Source: Rostratula benghalensis
Taxonomy: Eukaryota > Chordata > Aves > Charadriiformes > Rostratulidae
DNA: 64,000 bases
Direction: 5' to 3'
NCBI GenBank assembly: GCA_013399305.1
Contig: VXAI01000020.1
Location: 3,224,371-3,288,370, forward strand
Positions 39,362-51,938 of the stretch are shown piece by piece. A model generated the notes under the pieces. It did not search any database. It was not told the DNA's origin and saw only the letters and a program-made list of their open reading frames with translations. The position numbers were made by a program, and so were the translations under genes. The number at the start of each line of letters is the position of its first letter. Position 1 is the first letter of the stretch.

Positions 39362-39383
39362 CCCCCTCCCCTCCCCGCCTCCC
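39362..39383 (-). other. G-quadruplex-forming motif
   Basis: On the minus strand the order is three G, a 4-nt loop including one C, four G, A, four G, A, five G. This fits the G3+N1-7 pattern with four runs and short loops, in an otherwise AT-rich stretch. Folding is inferred. Confidence 0.6.
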
Positions 39384-39533
39384 ACAAGTGGAGCCACTGA
39401 GAATCTGTGAGTTATTGAAGACATCTTATACAATAGAGACACCACATTTTGAACCTATCTGGAGGAATAAGTGATACTTTGGAAGGTCATATTCAACTAA
39501 AAATAAAAATGCATTCCGTCTTACTGTTTTCAG

Positions 39534-39574
39534 ATCTTTAAATACTACGCCCTGAATTTCCGCATCAGGCATAA
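39534..39574 (+). other. Candidate short exon (unconfirmed)
   Basis: A 41-bp segment is bounded by a good acceptor (ttactgttttcag) and a strong donor (gtaagtatatc). Only one frame is open through it, giving IFKYYALNFRIRH plus two bases, and it is richer in GC than its flanks. I do not recognise the peptide. No partner exon was found nearby, and similar bounded segments arise by chance in 64 kb, so this is a lead rather than an annotation. Confidence 0.2.
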
Positions 39575-42500
39575 GTAAGTATATCTTTCTTTTTCTTTAC
39601 ATGCATCTCTAAGGTAAGTACTGATTCACTTATGTGGGAAATGCATCTGCCTTCCTAAGGATGACCAGGCAGCTGAAGGTGCTTCTCAGAGAGGTGCATT
39701 CATTTGAGTAATACAGCAAAATACTGAAATAGAAACAGTACCTCTTGGGACAAATGCTTCTTATGAAAAACAAATACGTTAGGCTGTGCAGTCAGACTCA
39801 TAAACTTGCAGGTTCCTGGAACTGCCAAGACATGTAAAGCTGTTAATCTTGTTCTGAAGATCATTTGTTGAATCCAACACTTCATTTTAGTAGGAAGTGT
39901 CATTGTTGAGGGCTGAGTTTTGCATTCCTTTCTCCATCAAAACTCCAATCTGAGTTTTTTTTGCTAAGCAAAATTAACAGGGTGTTGTACAATAATACAA
40001 ATTTACATGGTTAATTTTGTTCTCCCTCTTCACTGTTGACACAGAAGAATTTTAGATGTAATGAGAAAGGAGGGAGCGCTGCAAAAGGGAAGGGCACGGC
40101 AGTGATGTACGATACGCTTGTAAATGGACAAGAGTTTACTTCTGTTTTGATAGCTTATTGTCATAACTTAATGAGGTATGTCTTTTGTTTTCACTCTATG
40201 CAGGCTCAAAAAGATGGAAAATACAGTAGACCATACCTGTGATATAAGGAAAGCCATTCTTTTCTTTTTATGGTTTATCTTGGACCAGTGAAAAACTGGT
40301 CTAGTCAGGAAGACAAATTCCTTTCCCTAGAATTTTGTGAATACTAAAATAAATGCTGTAAATACATTACGTTTGCCAAGCCTCAATATCCATTCCAAAA
40401 AAAAAGCACTTTGACAAGATGCTTTTGTTATTGATGTCCTGGATATGGATCTATCTGCGTCCTGTTCTGATTACCAATCTAAAATATACTAAGACTCCTT
40501 GCTTAGCACAACATCAGTGTTAAACCTACAAGTGGAATTTTTATCACCTGTTAAATCTGAGAAACATCAAAAAGTTCTGAAGGTGGAAAAAGAAAAAAAA
40601 AAAAAAAAAGGATCATATCACCTTTCTTGCCCTACACAAGACAATGATGACCCAAATAGGAAAAAATCCCTCAAACATGATGAATTGAGGAACATGCACT
40701 CTGTCAACCTTTGAGTGATCATGGCAATCTTGTATGTTCAACTCTAATTACAGCTGAGAGCAATCAGCAGTCATCTGATTTTCACAGCTGGTAGTAAATT
40801 TCCCTATCCATCTATGAGGAATAGGAAGACTAGTAATGCAAAGCTGTTCAGTCAAGGTGCTTCACTTTTGTCCTGAAATGATGGCCATGAAGTACCCCTC
40901 CAAAAGACAGGATGGTTTCTATATCCATTTAAACTACCAAGGGAGCATTGCAGTGAAACCAGAAACAGGACACTTTTGTTTATCTCCAGGTAGAGTCCAG
41001 GTACCTTTGGACAAAAAAGTATTTTTAAAATATTAAGATATGATTAGTAGACAGAATTTATACACATATAACAGGAAAGGCATGCCTGTTGTATGTTTTG
41101 TGTCTCTTGGGAGTACAACACACTGAATGATATACATGTTTATTATGGAACCATTTTCTTCTTTGATGTTCATAGTATATTATAGAAAAAAAAAGTACTG
41201 CTTTGTATGAGAAAACCACTTCATGGCACAGCTATGTGAATCTCTGTACATTCAATAAGGCTTGTTGTGAGAAAGAATCGCTTTGGCTCTTTGGAGTAAA
41301 AAATAAATAGTTAAAGAGGCTGATTATATAGTTAATATTACATTATGCAAATATGCAACCCAAGGAGGTTTGCCACACAATATGTTGATTTATATGTTGT
41401 TTAGAGGCACATTATCTTTCTGTTGGATAGTGAGTTTCTTTATGCAGCTGCATATCCAGAGACAACTGAGGAACTGCTACTTACTGTGTGTCTCAGCCCA
41501 CACTTTGAAACCGCTTGAAATGAGGACCTGGTCAAAACCAGATTTGGTCAGATTTTGGGGTACCCAAACCCAGCATCTCCTCCTTGGCTCCCCTGGGGCA
41601 CTGCTTCCACTGCTCTGCTTAGGCTTAGCAGGGCTGAGCATGCACTCATAGATACCATGAACTTTGGCCTAAGTTGCCCTCAGGCAACTTCAAGAGGAGG
41701 GAAAGAATACTTCTCTCTTGGAAGTTTTATTTGTTCTTTGAGTGATGGGTCAAGTGAAAGAATATTTGACAAGGACAATTTTACAATAGATTCCTGTTAA
41801 AGTATGGTGGTGAGTCACCATATCTATTTACAGCAAAATGAATAATAGAGGTACTTTTCAATGCAGAATCCCTCTTTCTTAACAAAGGCAGTTGAATTTA
41901 AAATAGAAGGAAGTCCTTGTATAGGATGATGTCAGAAAAGACCATAAGATGAACTAATATCAATTCCCAAGCTATGAATTTACTTCAGTGTTTTGTTGAA
42001 TGAGACAAGATTTAAGCATAAACATTTTGCACCATCAGTTTAGGCCGCACACCACTGTTTATGCTGCATATAAACAACAAGGCACACAGAAGTCTAATTC
42101 TGGAATATACAGAATTAATGAGTACTTCTAGTAGTAGCCCTAGAGGCTAGCAATAGATTTTTGATCTTACCTTTGATTTGCTAAATTTTTAAAATGTAGT
42201 TTTCATCCTAGTTCATGCTAGTGTCAGTGCACATGAGAACTAAATTAACGTTCGTTTACCCACTGTTGTTTCCACCAGATGGAACTGGTAATGTTCAGCC
42301 TGTCCTGGGGATATAGCTGTCACAGAAACAGTAAAGAGCCATCAGCTGGCGATGGCTTTTGTATATTACTGACATGGATCAGATTTGATATGTGAATTGA
42401 AGTCTTGTATTTTGTGTAATTAATTTCCGACAAGTTACTGTTTTTTTTTAAAACTATCCGAATCTAAGTTGTTAACTTCTGCAAACTTTTCTGTGCATGC

Positions 42501-45500
42501 AATACCCTTCTGCATATGTGCGTGGGAAAAAAAAGCTGGAATACTGAAGAGAATTAACAACAGAACCAGCTCCACAGCTTTAGGAAAGCTAGATCTCATT
42601 ATATCTTCCCATTAGGACAAGAGAATAGTTGAGATTTATGATACCATCTTTCACAAGGGTAGATGTTATAGCACAGTGGACTGAGATGCCAACAAAAAGT
42701 AGCTGAAGACTACTAGTATCTTACCATATGTTTCTGAAATGCTTTCTGTTATCATTGTCTCATGATCTACTGTGAATGCACTGATGAATTATCTACCACC
42801 CACCCCACCATGATAAGTAAAAGCTCTGGAAAACAGTGAGAAATTACAAGACAGTTTCCTTAAAATTCAGCACCAGCAGATTATATTTGAAGTGAAATTT
42901 CCTAAGTATTTTTCTGATTTTCTGTGACTGGGGAGAATTCTCTCTTTATCAAAGGCTTTTTACCCCAGAGCCAAGATGTTGATGGTTGATGAAAGTCTTA
43001 CAAAGCCTTGTAACACTCGGCAGCTTAAAAGCCAATGAAAACTAATTTTTGTCTTGTTGCATTCTTCTTTTCCTTTTCTCCAGAGGTCTTTGCTATTGGC
43101 AAGGTAAGCTATTAAATGCTTCTTTAATCTGAATCAGAAGACTTTTCACACAAGGTTTAATATTTTCTTTTTAAGTAGCCTGTTACCAATTGAAGGAAGG
43201 CTGAAAACTAGAGAAGCTTCATTTATCTTACCAATGACAAGGATTAAGGAAAAAAAAAAAAGTAATCTAATGTACTACTGATGAGTGCTGCAGCTTACTG
43301 TGATTAAAAACTGCATTACATGTGGATCACAGTAGTGGACACTATTCTTTGAAAACTATGGCCATACATGGTATTTTAATTGAACTGTAAACACATGGAT
43401 GATCAATACAAGTTTTTTGTATCTAACAACACAATTGTTAGAATTAAGATTTCAAGTGAATAAACAACCAGACTGGAAGCAAGGGAACGCTTATGTCTTA
43501 TTTGGGAAGAAACCAACAATTCCTGGACTTGGGTCATTTCATCATTGTCCTGAGAGATACAGGATCATCAGGTTTAAGCAGTGGGATTGGAGAAGTTTTT
43601 AGGTGGCTTGCTGAGCAGCAATTTTGGAAAATACCTCATTGTACTTTTCTCTCTCCCTCTTTTGTTAAAAACAATTCATACTGAGGCAGGGCATAGCAAG
43701 TTGAGGATTACTTCCTCTCTTTTTCTAGCCTTATGTTGCAGTGAACCACTCACTGCATGACAAGAGCCTCAACCATCTTAGGAGCCCCTACAGTGACTAA
43801 ACATCAATGTCAGCTTTTTAACTTTCCAATTTGAACTAATTTCCCACACTTCCTTGCCTCCACTCCTACCTTAAAGAAGACAGATGCATCTCTGTGACCT
43901 TCTCTGACAGACATTTAACTATTTGTCTTTGTTGCTTTTTCAAGTGTTTTGCTGTTCTTACCGAAGCTGAAACATGAATATCCTGGCAGAACAGATGAAG
44001 ACTGATAGGCTGGTACAACAAACTAATACTGTCATAAAATTAAACTATAGTGCTGAGGTTTATGTAGAGGAATCTGCTTTTATTACTTGAAAAGATGCAG
44101 ATTTTTCCTGTACAGGCTGTATTAATACTGTTTTCTCCTTGAAAAAGACCTGTTCTCTGTCTCCATTCCTTGTATCCTGACTGATGTAACCACAAAGCTC
44201 ACTGTTTTCCCAAAGCAATCAGCTTTCAGCTATGTTTCAGTTATGGTGAAGAAGCTTTATTCTACTAAGTGTCTTTAAAAACAAAGAAAAATGAAAAAAA
44301 AACTTTAAAAAAATGTGTAAGGTGAAGATGTCCTGAAATGAATTAACAGGTTCTTAATTTTCCCTAATATTTAGACACTCTCTGTCACAGCACAATTTCT
44401 TCTTTGTACTTTTCACTAACACCCTCCTTCTCTCAAATAAGGTGTAAATTAATCCTTCTCGCCTAAATTAGTTTTGTGTGTGTTCTTGTCAATACACCTC
44501 TGTATTTTGTATACACTTGTAATAAAATGTGTCATTTATGCTCAACCGATGTTCCACTCAAAATTAAACCATGCATCTTTTAGCCTTACAGCCCTTTTTC
44601 TACCCTTTATAAGACCCACATTCCTGATTATTTCCAAATCACAAAAGAAGAAGCAACCCTTGCACATGGCATCTCATGGAGATTATTTGATTTGGGGCAA
44701 AGCGTGGCTTCAACCTGGATCTCTTATTTGAAGGTGATTGCAAGCTTAGCTGTCAAGTGACCATAGTAATTGGTAATATAAGAGTCAGATTCACTGGCTA
44801 CCTCTCACTGTATTATTACCCAAAGCAAAAACCAAATATGAAACCTACTCATCAATTTGGAGCTCTATTTTAATTATGACAGGGATGTCACTCTCTTATG
44901 CTACTGCAGGGGCCTCTTAAGTCATTCTGTGTTCGGTATTGTAGCTTTTGTGTGCTGATTTTAGGCATTAGCCACATGGCTGAGATTGGAGGAATTCAGC
45001 ATTTGGATCCTATGTCAGTGTGCACTTGTTTGCCCAAGTACTTCCTATTGTGTTTATTGTCAGTAGGGGTGGACCAGTTGGGCCATGAGGGAGAGAGCAT
45101 TAATGTAGAGTTGATGGTGGCCTGAGTGTTTGCTGTGTGCTGCTGATAAGTGGCTGGTGTTCTGAATGTTCATTGTCTACTTCTGTTAAAATCAGTTAGG
45201 CACAGTTATAGTGGTGAGAATGCCAGAGGTCATCAATGTTAGGTTGAGCCTGAGTGGTTTTTTTTCTTAATTGCAACAGAGGCCATTTTGGCAATAGCTC
45301 TGTAGCAGACAGGGCATGCCAGGCCTGTGTTTACTGTGGCATCCTCATTACAGATTTCCCAGCTCTCTGAAAGCTTGGGTCTTGAGGACAGCATTATTTT
45401 CCTTTTGGGCAAATCTGCTCATAATATTTGGGTTTGCAGATTTTTTTTGTGGGTTTTTTTTTTAGGGCAATATCAACCAGCTGTTATAACGATAAATTAT

Positions 45501-46230
45501 TTAAATTATATACATTAGTTTATGTACAAATCCTGTATTACTAAAAAAAACATGATGAAGTAAAACAATGCCTAGTATTCCTACTTTTGGTGATATAAAA
45601 AGCTTCTAGGACTGCAGTATTCATATAATTTAATCTGAATGAAATGAGATTGCAACAGGAAGTCACATTTCTGATCATCACTTATTCAGGTGCTCTAGCT
45701 GTGAATCAGCTGTGCTGTATTTCACCAGTGAAGAACCTTAATGTACAAAAGCATATTAAATGTAAGTGCATAAACAAAACAAAACATACCAGTGGGTTGT
45801 CTTGTCTCACTTATTTCAACTACTTAAAAATATATATTCAAAGACAAGCAAACCAGGGTCCCACAAGGGTTTGTGCAAATCCAAATATCTGTACATGTCG
45901 AAACAATTATTTAAAATTATTTTGGTTAGTTCTGTAGGATAGCCATATTCTTTATTTAATAAGTCAATGACAGCTAATGCAACAAATTTGATTAATGCTA
46001 GGAGCACACTTAATTTTCTTTAACAGATTCCCAAATATAGGTAATGAAGGTTTAAACAACCCTGGAAACAGCTTAGGAAAATATTGAAGGCTGCATGTTT
46101 TCTTTGCATGTTGGTAAAGTTAAAACCCTGCCGTGACACTGCCCTTCTGAAGGGGTAAACAATAACTAAAAAGCAAGTTCATGATAAGATCCCTGTCATA
46201 CTTAAAAGCAAGCTAAAAAGGAAGAAAAAA

Positions 46231-46308
46231 CCCCCACCAAACAAAAAAAACCCCAACCAACCAAACAAAAAACCCAACCAACCAACCAAAAAACCCGACC
46301 AAACTAAA
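46231..46308 (+). repeat. (CCAA)n-type microsatellite, degenerate
   Basis: About 78 bp of C and A only, with runs of ccaa units (ccaaccaaccaa) mixed with poly(A). The minus-strand reading produces a Gly/Trp/Phe-rich artefactual frame. Confidence 0.9.
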
Positions 46309-47091
46309 ACCTGCACCCCATTCTCCCACAAGGCATTGCTGTATTTTGTGGGATTTATGATTGCAATAGCTCTGTTAGGATATGGAGACAAGGGCTGATA
46401 TGATTGCCTATGTGATGGCCTTAAATGTAACCCTGCAGCTCTGTTTGAGCTGTTGGAAGACATCTCATTAGTGGTCCTCACAAGCAGCTGGGGAATATTG
46501 ACTGGAAAACAGTTCTGAATATCTCTCCCATCAGTGTAGTGTGGATTTTATACTGGGAAATATCTTGAAGGTACTGGATTTGGACATACAAAGCGATGAA
46601 ATTTTGCTATATTTATTAGTGTCCTAAAAATCCAGGTGTGCAGCAGCCCAGGGGATGACATGAGCATAGTAGTGACCCAATTGGATCCATTTTTACAGGG
46701 GGATAATGGAAAGGATAAGAAATTGACTCTGAATAGGCTCTATATAATGAAATGACACATACAGATTGGAAAAAGTATAGTGAACTATATGTGGACACAA
46801 TTCAAGCAAAGGTATGGTCACAAGCTTCTCATTCATGGTTAAATTTATACACTAAAACTTGACAAAATGAGCAGTTGAGTAACACTGTGTGTGGTATAGC
46901 TTACCTTTCCTTTTAGGACATGAAAGGACACAGGTGTTTTCTCTGTCTTACAGTTATACTGATGTTTGGTAGTCTAACAGACAATTCTTGAATCATATGT
47001 AGGAACAAGGGATGAAAGAAGTGTGAATGAAAATGTTAGTATTTTTAACACTCAAAAAAGACACAGTAGAAATTCAGGCCTGCTCTTGTTT

Positions 47092-47136
47092 TAACAACAA
47101 TAATAACAATAATAATAACAACAACAACAAAATAAA
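47092..47136 (+). repeat. (AAC/AAT)n trinucleotide microsatellite
   Basis: Interleaved aac and aat triplets (aacaataataacaataataa ...) over about 45 bp, merging into A-rich sequence. Confidence 0.9.
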
Positions 47137-49007
47137 AACCCCAACGACAATGACTTATTATCTGACTCCTTTGAAGTTCTTTGCGGATGTCTGATCCTAA
47201 AAACAACATCAAGTTCTGTGTACTTAAGCCTGTCTGCCGTGGGCTTTTGTATTCATTATAACCAATTCCCTGGAACTATTCAATGCCCTGGAGCCCCCAC
47301 ACCTTCCCCCATGAGCTTCCTTCAGTCTGCAAGAACTCCCTTATGGTATATCTTCCTTCCTGAGGAATAGCGCTTTTGGGAAGAATAAGGTTTGCCTTCT
47401 AAAATTGATGTGATGTTTAGAAGAAGAGCAATGTCATCTTGAAGAAGACTCATGCTGGTGTGGTGCCTTGGCTTCCTAACAGAGCTGGTCCCAGAGGCAT
47501 AAAACTGCAGGTAGTTAAGGAGAAGTTTGAGTCAGGCTTGATGAATCTTGAATTTAATTTTGTTCTGAGTGAGGGAAAAAGAACTGGTTTTTAGTTGTTG
47601 CTGTTTCACCACTCCTTTCTATCCCTCTGGACCTTTTAAACAAATGTAAATAACTGTTTGTTTCTACCAGAGCAGTTGAGACCTCTGAAATTGTCATTTT
47701 TCCTTTCTATATTTTTTCTGCCAGTGACCAAATCTAGCATCAGGGTGCAAGGTGAGTTCCCTGCAGGAAAACCACTGAGCAGATCATCATGTGTTGAAGA
47801 CTGCTGTGCTCCAGTTTCTCTGTTACCTGTAGGCCGTGGGTGCAAGAATTTAAGATAAGGCCTCAGATTTCAACAGGACAGCAATTACTGTGTCTGAGTT
47901 ATGAAGCACTTCTATTGTTTCCCCCTGAAATATTATTCTTTTTGTGTGAGTTTAATAGACATGAAAGATACAAGAATGACAGCTCTGGAGAATGAAGGTT
48001 TTTATTTATCTCTATAACAGGTAAAAAATCAGGCAGCAGAGAAGTGGTTTTCTTCAGCAGAGTTCTGGAAGGAAGCTTCTACAAGTGAGAGCACAGTAAT
48101 ATATTTTGACCTTTATTAAATAATCTGGAGATACCATACAGGAAATTTGAGTCTAAATAATCACATTCTTTAACTATATCTTGCATGCAAACATAGTTAT
48201 ATGTATTCACGGTTGCTTTAGTTAATTTTAAAAAACACAGTGAGCCTCCATAAAATATTCACAAATAACTAAAAAGGATATTATACTTTATATATATATG
48301 TATGTTCTACAACAGTTTAGTTTTCATATTCAATCAACCTTTGACCTCTCCATTTACACTGCTAGAGAGAGATATCCCTTAGTGCCAAAATAGGCTTGTT
48401 TTCTAGTTCAGGGAAGCAGCCACCTCCACACCAACTCCAAAAGGACTGCAGCTGAAATACAACCACTGGACTGTAACAACGATACGTCAAAGCAACAGGA
48501 ACTGGGAAATAATTGTATTGTCACTAGAAGTCCCTGCCATGGCTTTAGCACCTTTCTAGCTGTTTTGGTAACACAATGGCAGGAAGCTAGTTCATTAAGC
48601 AAGTCTTTTTTTGTTGCTTGCTTTGTTTATTTTGTATTTTGGTTTGGGGTTTTTTTTTATTTTTTTTTTATTTACACCAGCAGCACACACAGAGTGTTTG
48701 TGACCAGGTCACTCTCTGGTCCCAGTTCCATGGAATTTATGCACATGTCTAACTGAGCAAATGAATAGTCATATATTTACATGTAAATACTACTTAGTAC
48801 AACCTAGTCTTTCAGATACAACTATCACCCTCCTTTATACCTAATTTATAGTTTTAATGGAGAGTGTCAGCAGCTAGAATGCAATACTACTCCCTAGAAA
48901 TCCTTGGGTAAATTGTAAGACATGAATGACACTCCTAGCGTGATTTTGCAAACAAGACTAAGATAACGTTAATGGCAGTAACTGGAATAGCTGTATATTT
49001 TCAGAAA

Positions 49008-49027
49008 AATATGCCCCAGGGCATATT
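49008..49027. repeat. 20-bp near-perfect palindrome
   Basis: aatatgcc and ggcatatt are exact complements around a ccag centre. A third partial copy (atatgcc) follows at about 49031. Confidence 0.7.
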
Positions 49028-51554
49028 GATATATGCCAATTAACAATTAATCACCCTGAAACACCCCAGTGTGGACAGGGAAGAGAAGGATGGCAGCACT
49101 CCCACAGTACAGCTGTTTTAGAAACCTTTAATTCTCCATATCACTCCAAATTATCAGTGATGTGGAAGGGAGGGCTTATCTTGCTCCTTTTTCAAATGCT
49201 TGATTTTAGATGACTCAAATTTTCCTCCACAACTTTCTTGAAAGACACCCCAGTCCCCCTTTCATCATCCTATTTTGGAATCAATAGCCTTGTGTTTCAT
49301 TATATAGGATTCAGGCATCTCCAGACAGTATTGCTATAAATCTTGATGGATGACAGAACATTAAATGAATTGCTGTAAATTTTAAGTGGCTGTATTCTGG
49401 TACTGCTGAAGAAACTCATTGAGCATGTAAAAAGAGATGGCAAATGTTAAGCGAAATAGTAGTAATAACTGAAATCAGAAGTCTGATTAAATAACAGGCT
49501 TACTATTTTGTGTTGCTGAGTTTTAGTTTCTCAGATTAAGGCAGGGAAATGGAATATAGATGGAGAGAAATAGTTATATTTTGCCAGCATGATTGTTTTG
49601 TCTTGCATCACACCAGATTACTTGCAATAAATCACTTCCCTTCCATTCTAGGGTTTAGACTTTGTGATCCAGGAGGTCTATCACGGCCCTATGTTTCTCT
49701 GTTTTTTCATCCTTGCTTTAAGGAAAACAAAGACTATTTTCATTTTAGATTAAGTGATCAAAAATAAACTTCAAATGCAGGTCTTTTTTGTAGGGTGTTT
49801 TATAAAATTGGGATGATATTCAAGCATTCTGGCCACTTAGAGCTCATACTAATTTCTGGAGGTCAGGCTGTCTTAAAATTAAGCTCTCAGTGTGGTTTAG
49901 TGTGGTTTTTGGCAAGGATCTTTTGGTGGTGTGTGTAATTTAGATGCACAGGTGTCAAGACTGAGATGGCAAATGTGTGGCAGTCTACATAAACATACCT
50001 TTATCTTCGTGCACCAGAGAAACATGATTCGGTTTCAAGTTTCATCCTTATGATTAAGTCTGTGCTTACACAGAATAAACATGCCCTTTGTTAGAATAGG
50101 TCATGAAGGTCTGTTTCACAAGAATGAATGTAACCTGGATCAGTCACAAAGATGACACATCATTTGCTTCAAAATAATGTATCCGGTGTTTTCTATGAAA
50201 CATTTATGGCACTTACTGCCTGGGGGCTTTTGCTTCTGCTTTTCCACTCACCTAGTAAGTTCCACTGCTTGGGGCCCACCTTCTGTCAAACCTGTTACTT
50301 GGAAATGTCACTGTAGCAATGACATAAGAGGAAGGTGAGAAGCTGACATATGAGGCTCTGCGTACAACAAGGTTCTGTCACTTGTGAGTTATCTGTGATA
50401 GGAACTTGTGATAGGAACAGCAGAACCTCTCTGGTTTGGATAGGGAAGGATCAGACTTGTGAATATGACAATATATTTTATTGTACCCATCATTCCACAC
50501 AAAGATTTGGGTTTGATTCAGCACACATTTATAGCTCCTTTAAGCCATTACAATGTTGTGGATTTCAGTGGCTTGGTCTTATTTTGGATTTGAGTACTGA
50601 TCACTCATCTGTTACACTGGTTGTATTCTAATAAATTGGACCCTAATTCTGAAATTATGTCTGCCATCTTTGCATTCTACTGTACATCACCTGGCAGCTG
50701 CACATGTAGTTGGTATGTAATTTATGCTTTGCAGGTGTCAGTAACTCCATGTCAGAAAACAGAAAGATACTTGGATGTATTTGTTAATTACTGTGTTACT
50801 AACAGGGTAATTGCACGCTTATTTCTGTCTACAAATTACATGGTAGTCGCACTCAGAATTACCATTAAAGACATCTTCAGTAGATGCCAGTGAATAATTG
50901 CTTTTTAATTACAATATAATTACATGCTTATTACTGTCTAGTAGAATGAAGCACTGCTTGATTTTGTATACTTTGTGGCATTGTCACAGCAGCCAAAGGT
51001 CCATGGATGTCATTCGCATGAACGCTGTCTGTGGCAACTCACCAGAATTTTTGAAAGTGTTTTTCTCTGAGAATAGGAAGTGGCTGTCTCTGAGTGGGTG
51101 GTACCCCTCTTTGAATAAACAGCTCAGCCTGTTAGTAAACTCTGTCCTGGTTAAGGTGAAGCCTGCCAAGGTTTTCAAAGGTCACTCTGACTTCTTTGTG
51201 TTAAGCTGACAGCAATGGTGTCTATGGATGGACCAAGGGTACGATTCCGCGCAGGGGCCTCCCCTAAGAAAATTCCAGCCCAAAGCTCCAGGTAACTGCA
51301 TGACACTTTCCCATCAACAGTGGTGAACTCTCATCCAACAGTTTACTCTAAGGTGCCCTACCATAGCTGAGAGAACTGAGCTAGTGTAAAGCAGCACCTG
51401 CCATGAATTCCAGGGTTTCAGAAGATGTAAGCCAAAGCTTAACATGTTTCTCAGGGTTGACAATTTCTGATAAGTTGCAACATGTAAAACTCAGGGGTCT
51501 AACACTGTAGAAAGAACAGTATTTTATTTACCTAATTATGGAATTTAAAAAGTG

Positions 51555-51560
51555 AAAAAT
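51555..51560. repeat. 5' target-site duplication of alpharetrovirus-like LTR
   Basis: aaaaat, repeated exactly at 51933-51938. Six base pairs is the duplication length typical of alpha/ERVK-class integration. The run is A-rich, so some chance of coincidence remains. Confidence 0.8.
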
Positions 51561-51609
51561 TGTCGCGATTGAGAGATGGGACGCAGCTTGATGCAAGCAA
51601 AGTGTCAAC

Positions 51610-51615
51610 TTTATT
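51610..51615 (-). terminator. LTR polyadenylation signal (AATAAA)
   Basis: tttatt on the plus strand is AATAAA in LTR sense. It sits just downstream of the TATA box, consistent with a short R region. Confidence 0.75.
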
Positions 51616-51629
51616 AGGCACGGAGCAAC

Positions 51630-51637
51630 TATTTATA
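51630..51637 (-). promoter_or_regulatory. LTR TATA box (TATAAATA)
   Basis: tatttata on the plus strand reads TATAAATA in LTR sense, downstream of CCAAT motifs. It would define the U3 core promoter directed toward lower coordinates. Confidence 0.75.
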
Positions 51638-51932
51638 AGATCAGAAGGTGAGCGCGTCCTATCTGATTGGTTACTTAGGTTCGCGCGTTTTAAACCGATT
51701 GGCTAGTCTCACAGCAAGGTCCCTAGGCAGACGATGTCCACGCGGTGATCGCATTCCTGACCAGGTGCTTACACAGAGGTTCTTGGTACCCGGATGTGGG
51801 TGCTGCTGTTACCAGGTCATTCTGCATTTTCTGGCACGCCAAGCCTCGCAACCCCCACAACACCTCGCCCAATCAGAAAGCCAACATTCAAGTCCTAGGC
51901 CCAAACAATGGCTCCTTTCGCCCTGACCCACA

Positions 51933-51938
51933 AAAAAT
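51933..51938. repeat. 3' target-site duplication of alpharetrovirus-like LTR
   Basis: aaaaat, identical to 51555-51560. Confidence 0.8.

Larger units (their letters stand above)
35650..51554. other. Unique AT-rich non-coding DNA
   Basis: About 15.9 kb without a confirmed gene. It contains microsatellites (36769-36788, 46231-46308, 47092-47136), a C-rich G-quadruplex motif (39362-39383), a palindrome (49008-49027), poly(A) at 40589-40608, and two exon-like, splice-bounded segments (39534-39574, 43086-43103). Three modest reading frames abut in successive frames at 50350-51209. None of the longer frames shows a recognisable protein. Confidence 0.5.
51561..51932 (-). mobile_element. Solo LTR, alpharetrovirus/ERVK type (372 bp)
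   Basis: The plus strand runs from tgtcgcgattgagag to ccctgacccaca, giving TG...CA ends on the minus (sense) strand, with a 6-bp duplication outside. In sense order there are CCAAT-type elements (gattgggcg, ccaatcgg, ccaatcag), TATAAATA (51630-51637), then AATAAA (51610-51615) only 14 nt further on, followed by about 50 bp to the LTR end. A TATA box this close to the poly(A) signal implies a very short R region, as in avian leukosis-type LTRs. The segment is strikingly rich in CpG (cgcgcg, ccgatt, cgcggtgatcgc) compared with its surroundings, which suggests a fairly recent insertion. No internal viral genes flank it, so it is a solo LTR. The exact family was not determined. Confidence 0.9.

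Noticed and set aside
46179..46481. 100-codon minus-strand frame with Gly/Trp/Phe repeats
   Set aside because: It is the translation of the (CCAA)n microsatellite at 46231-46308.
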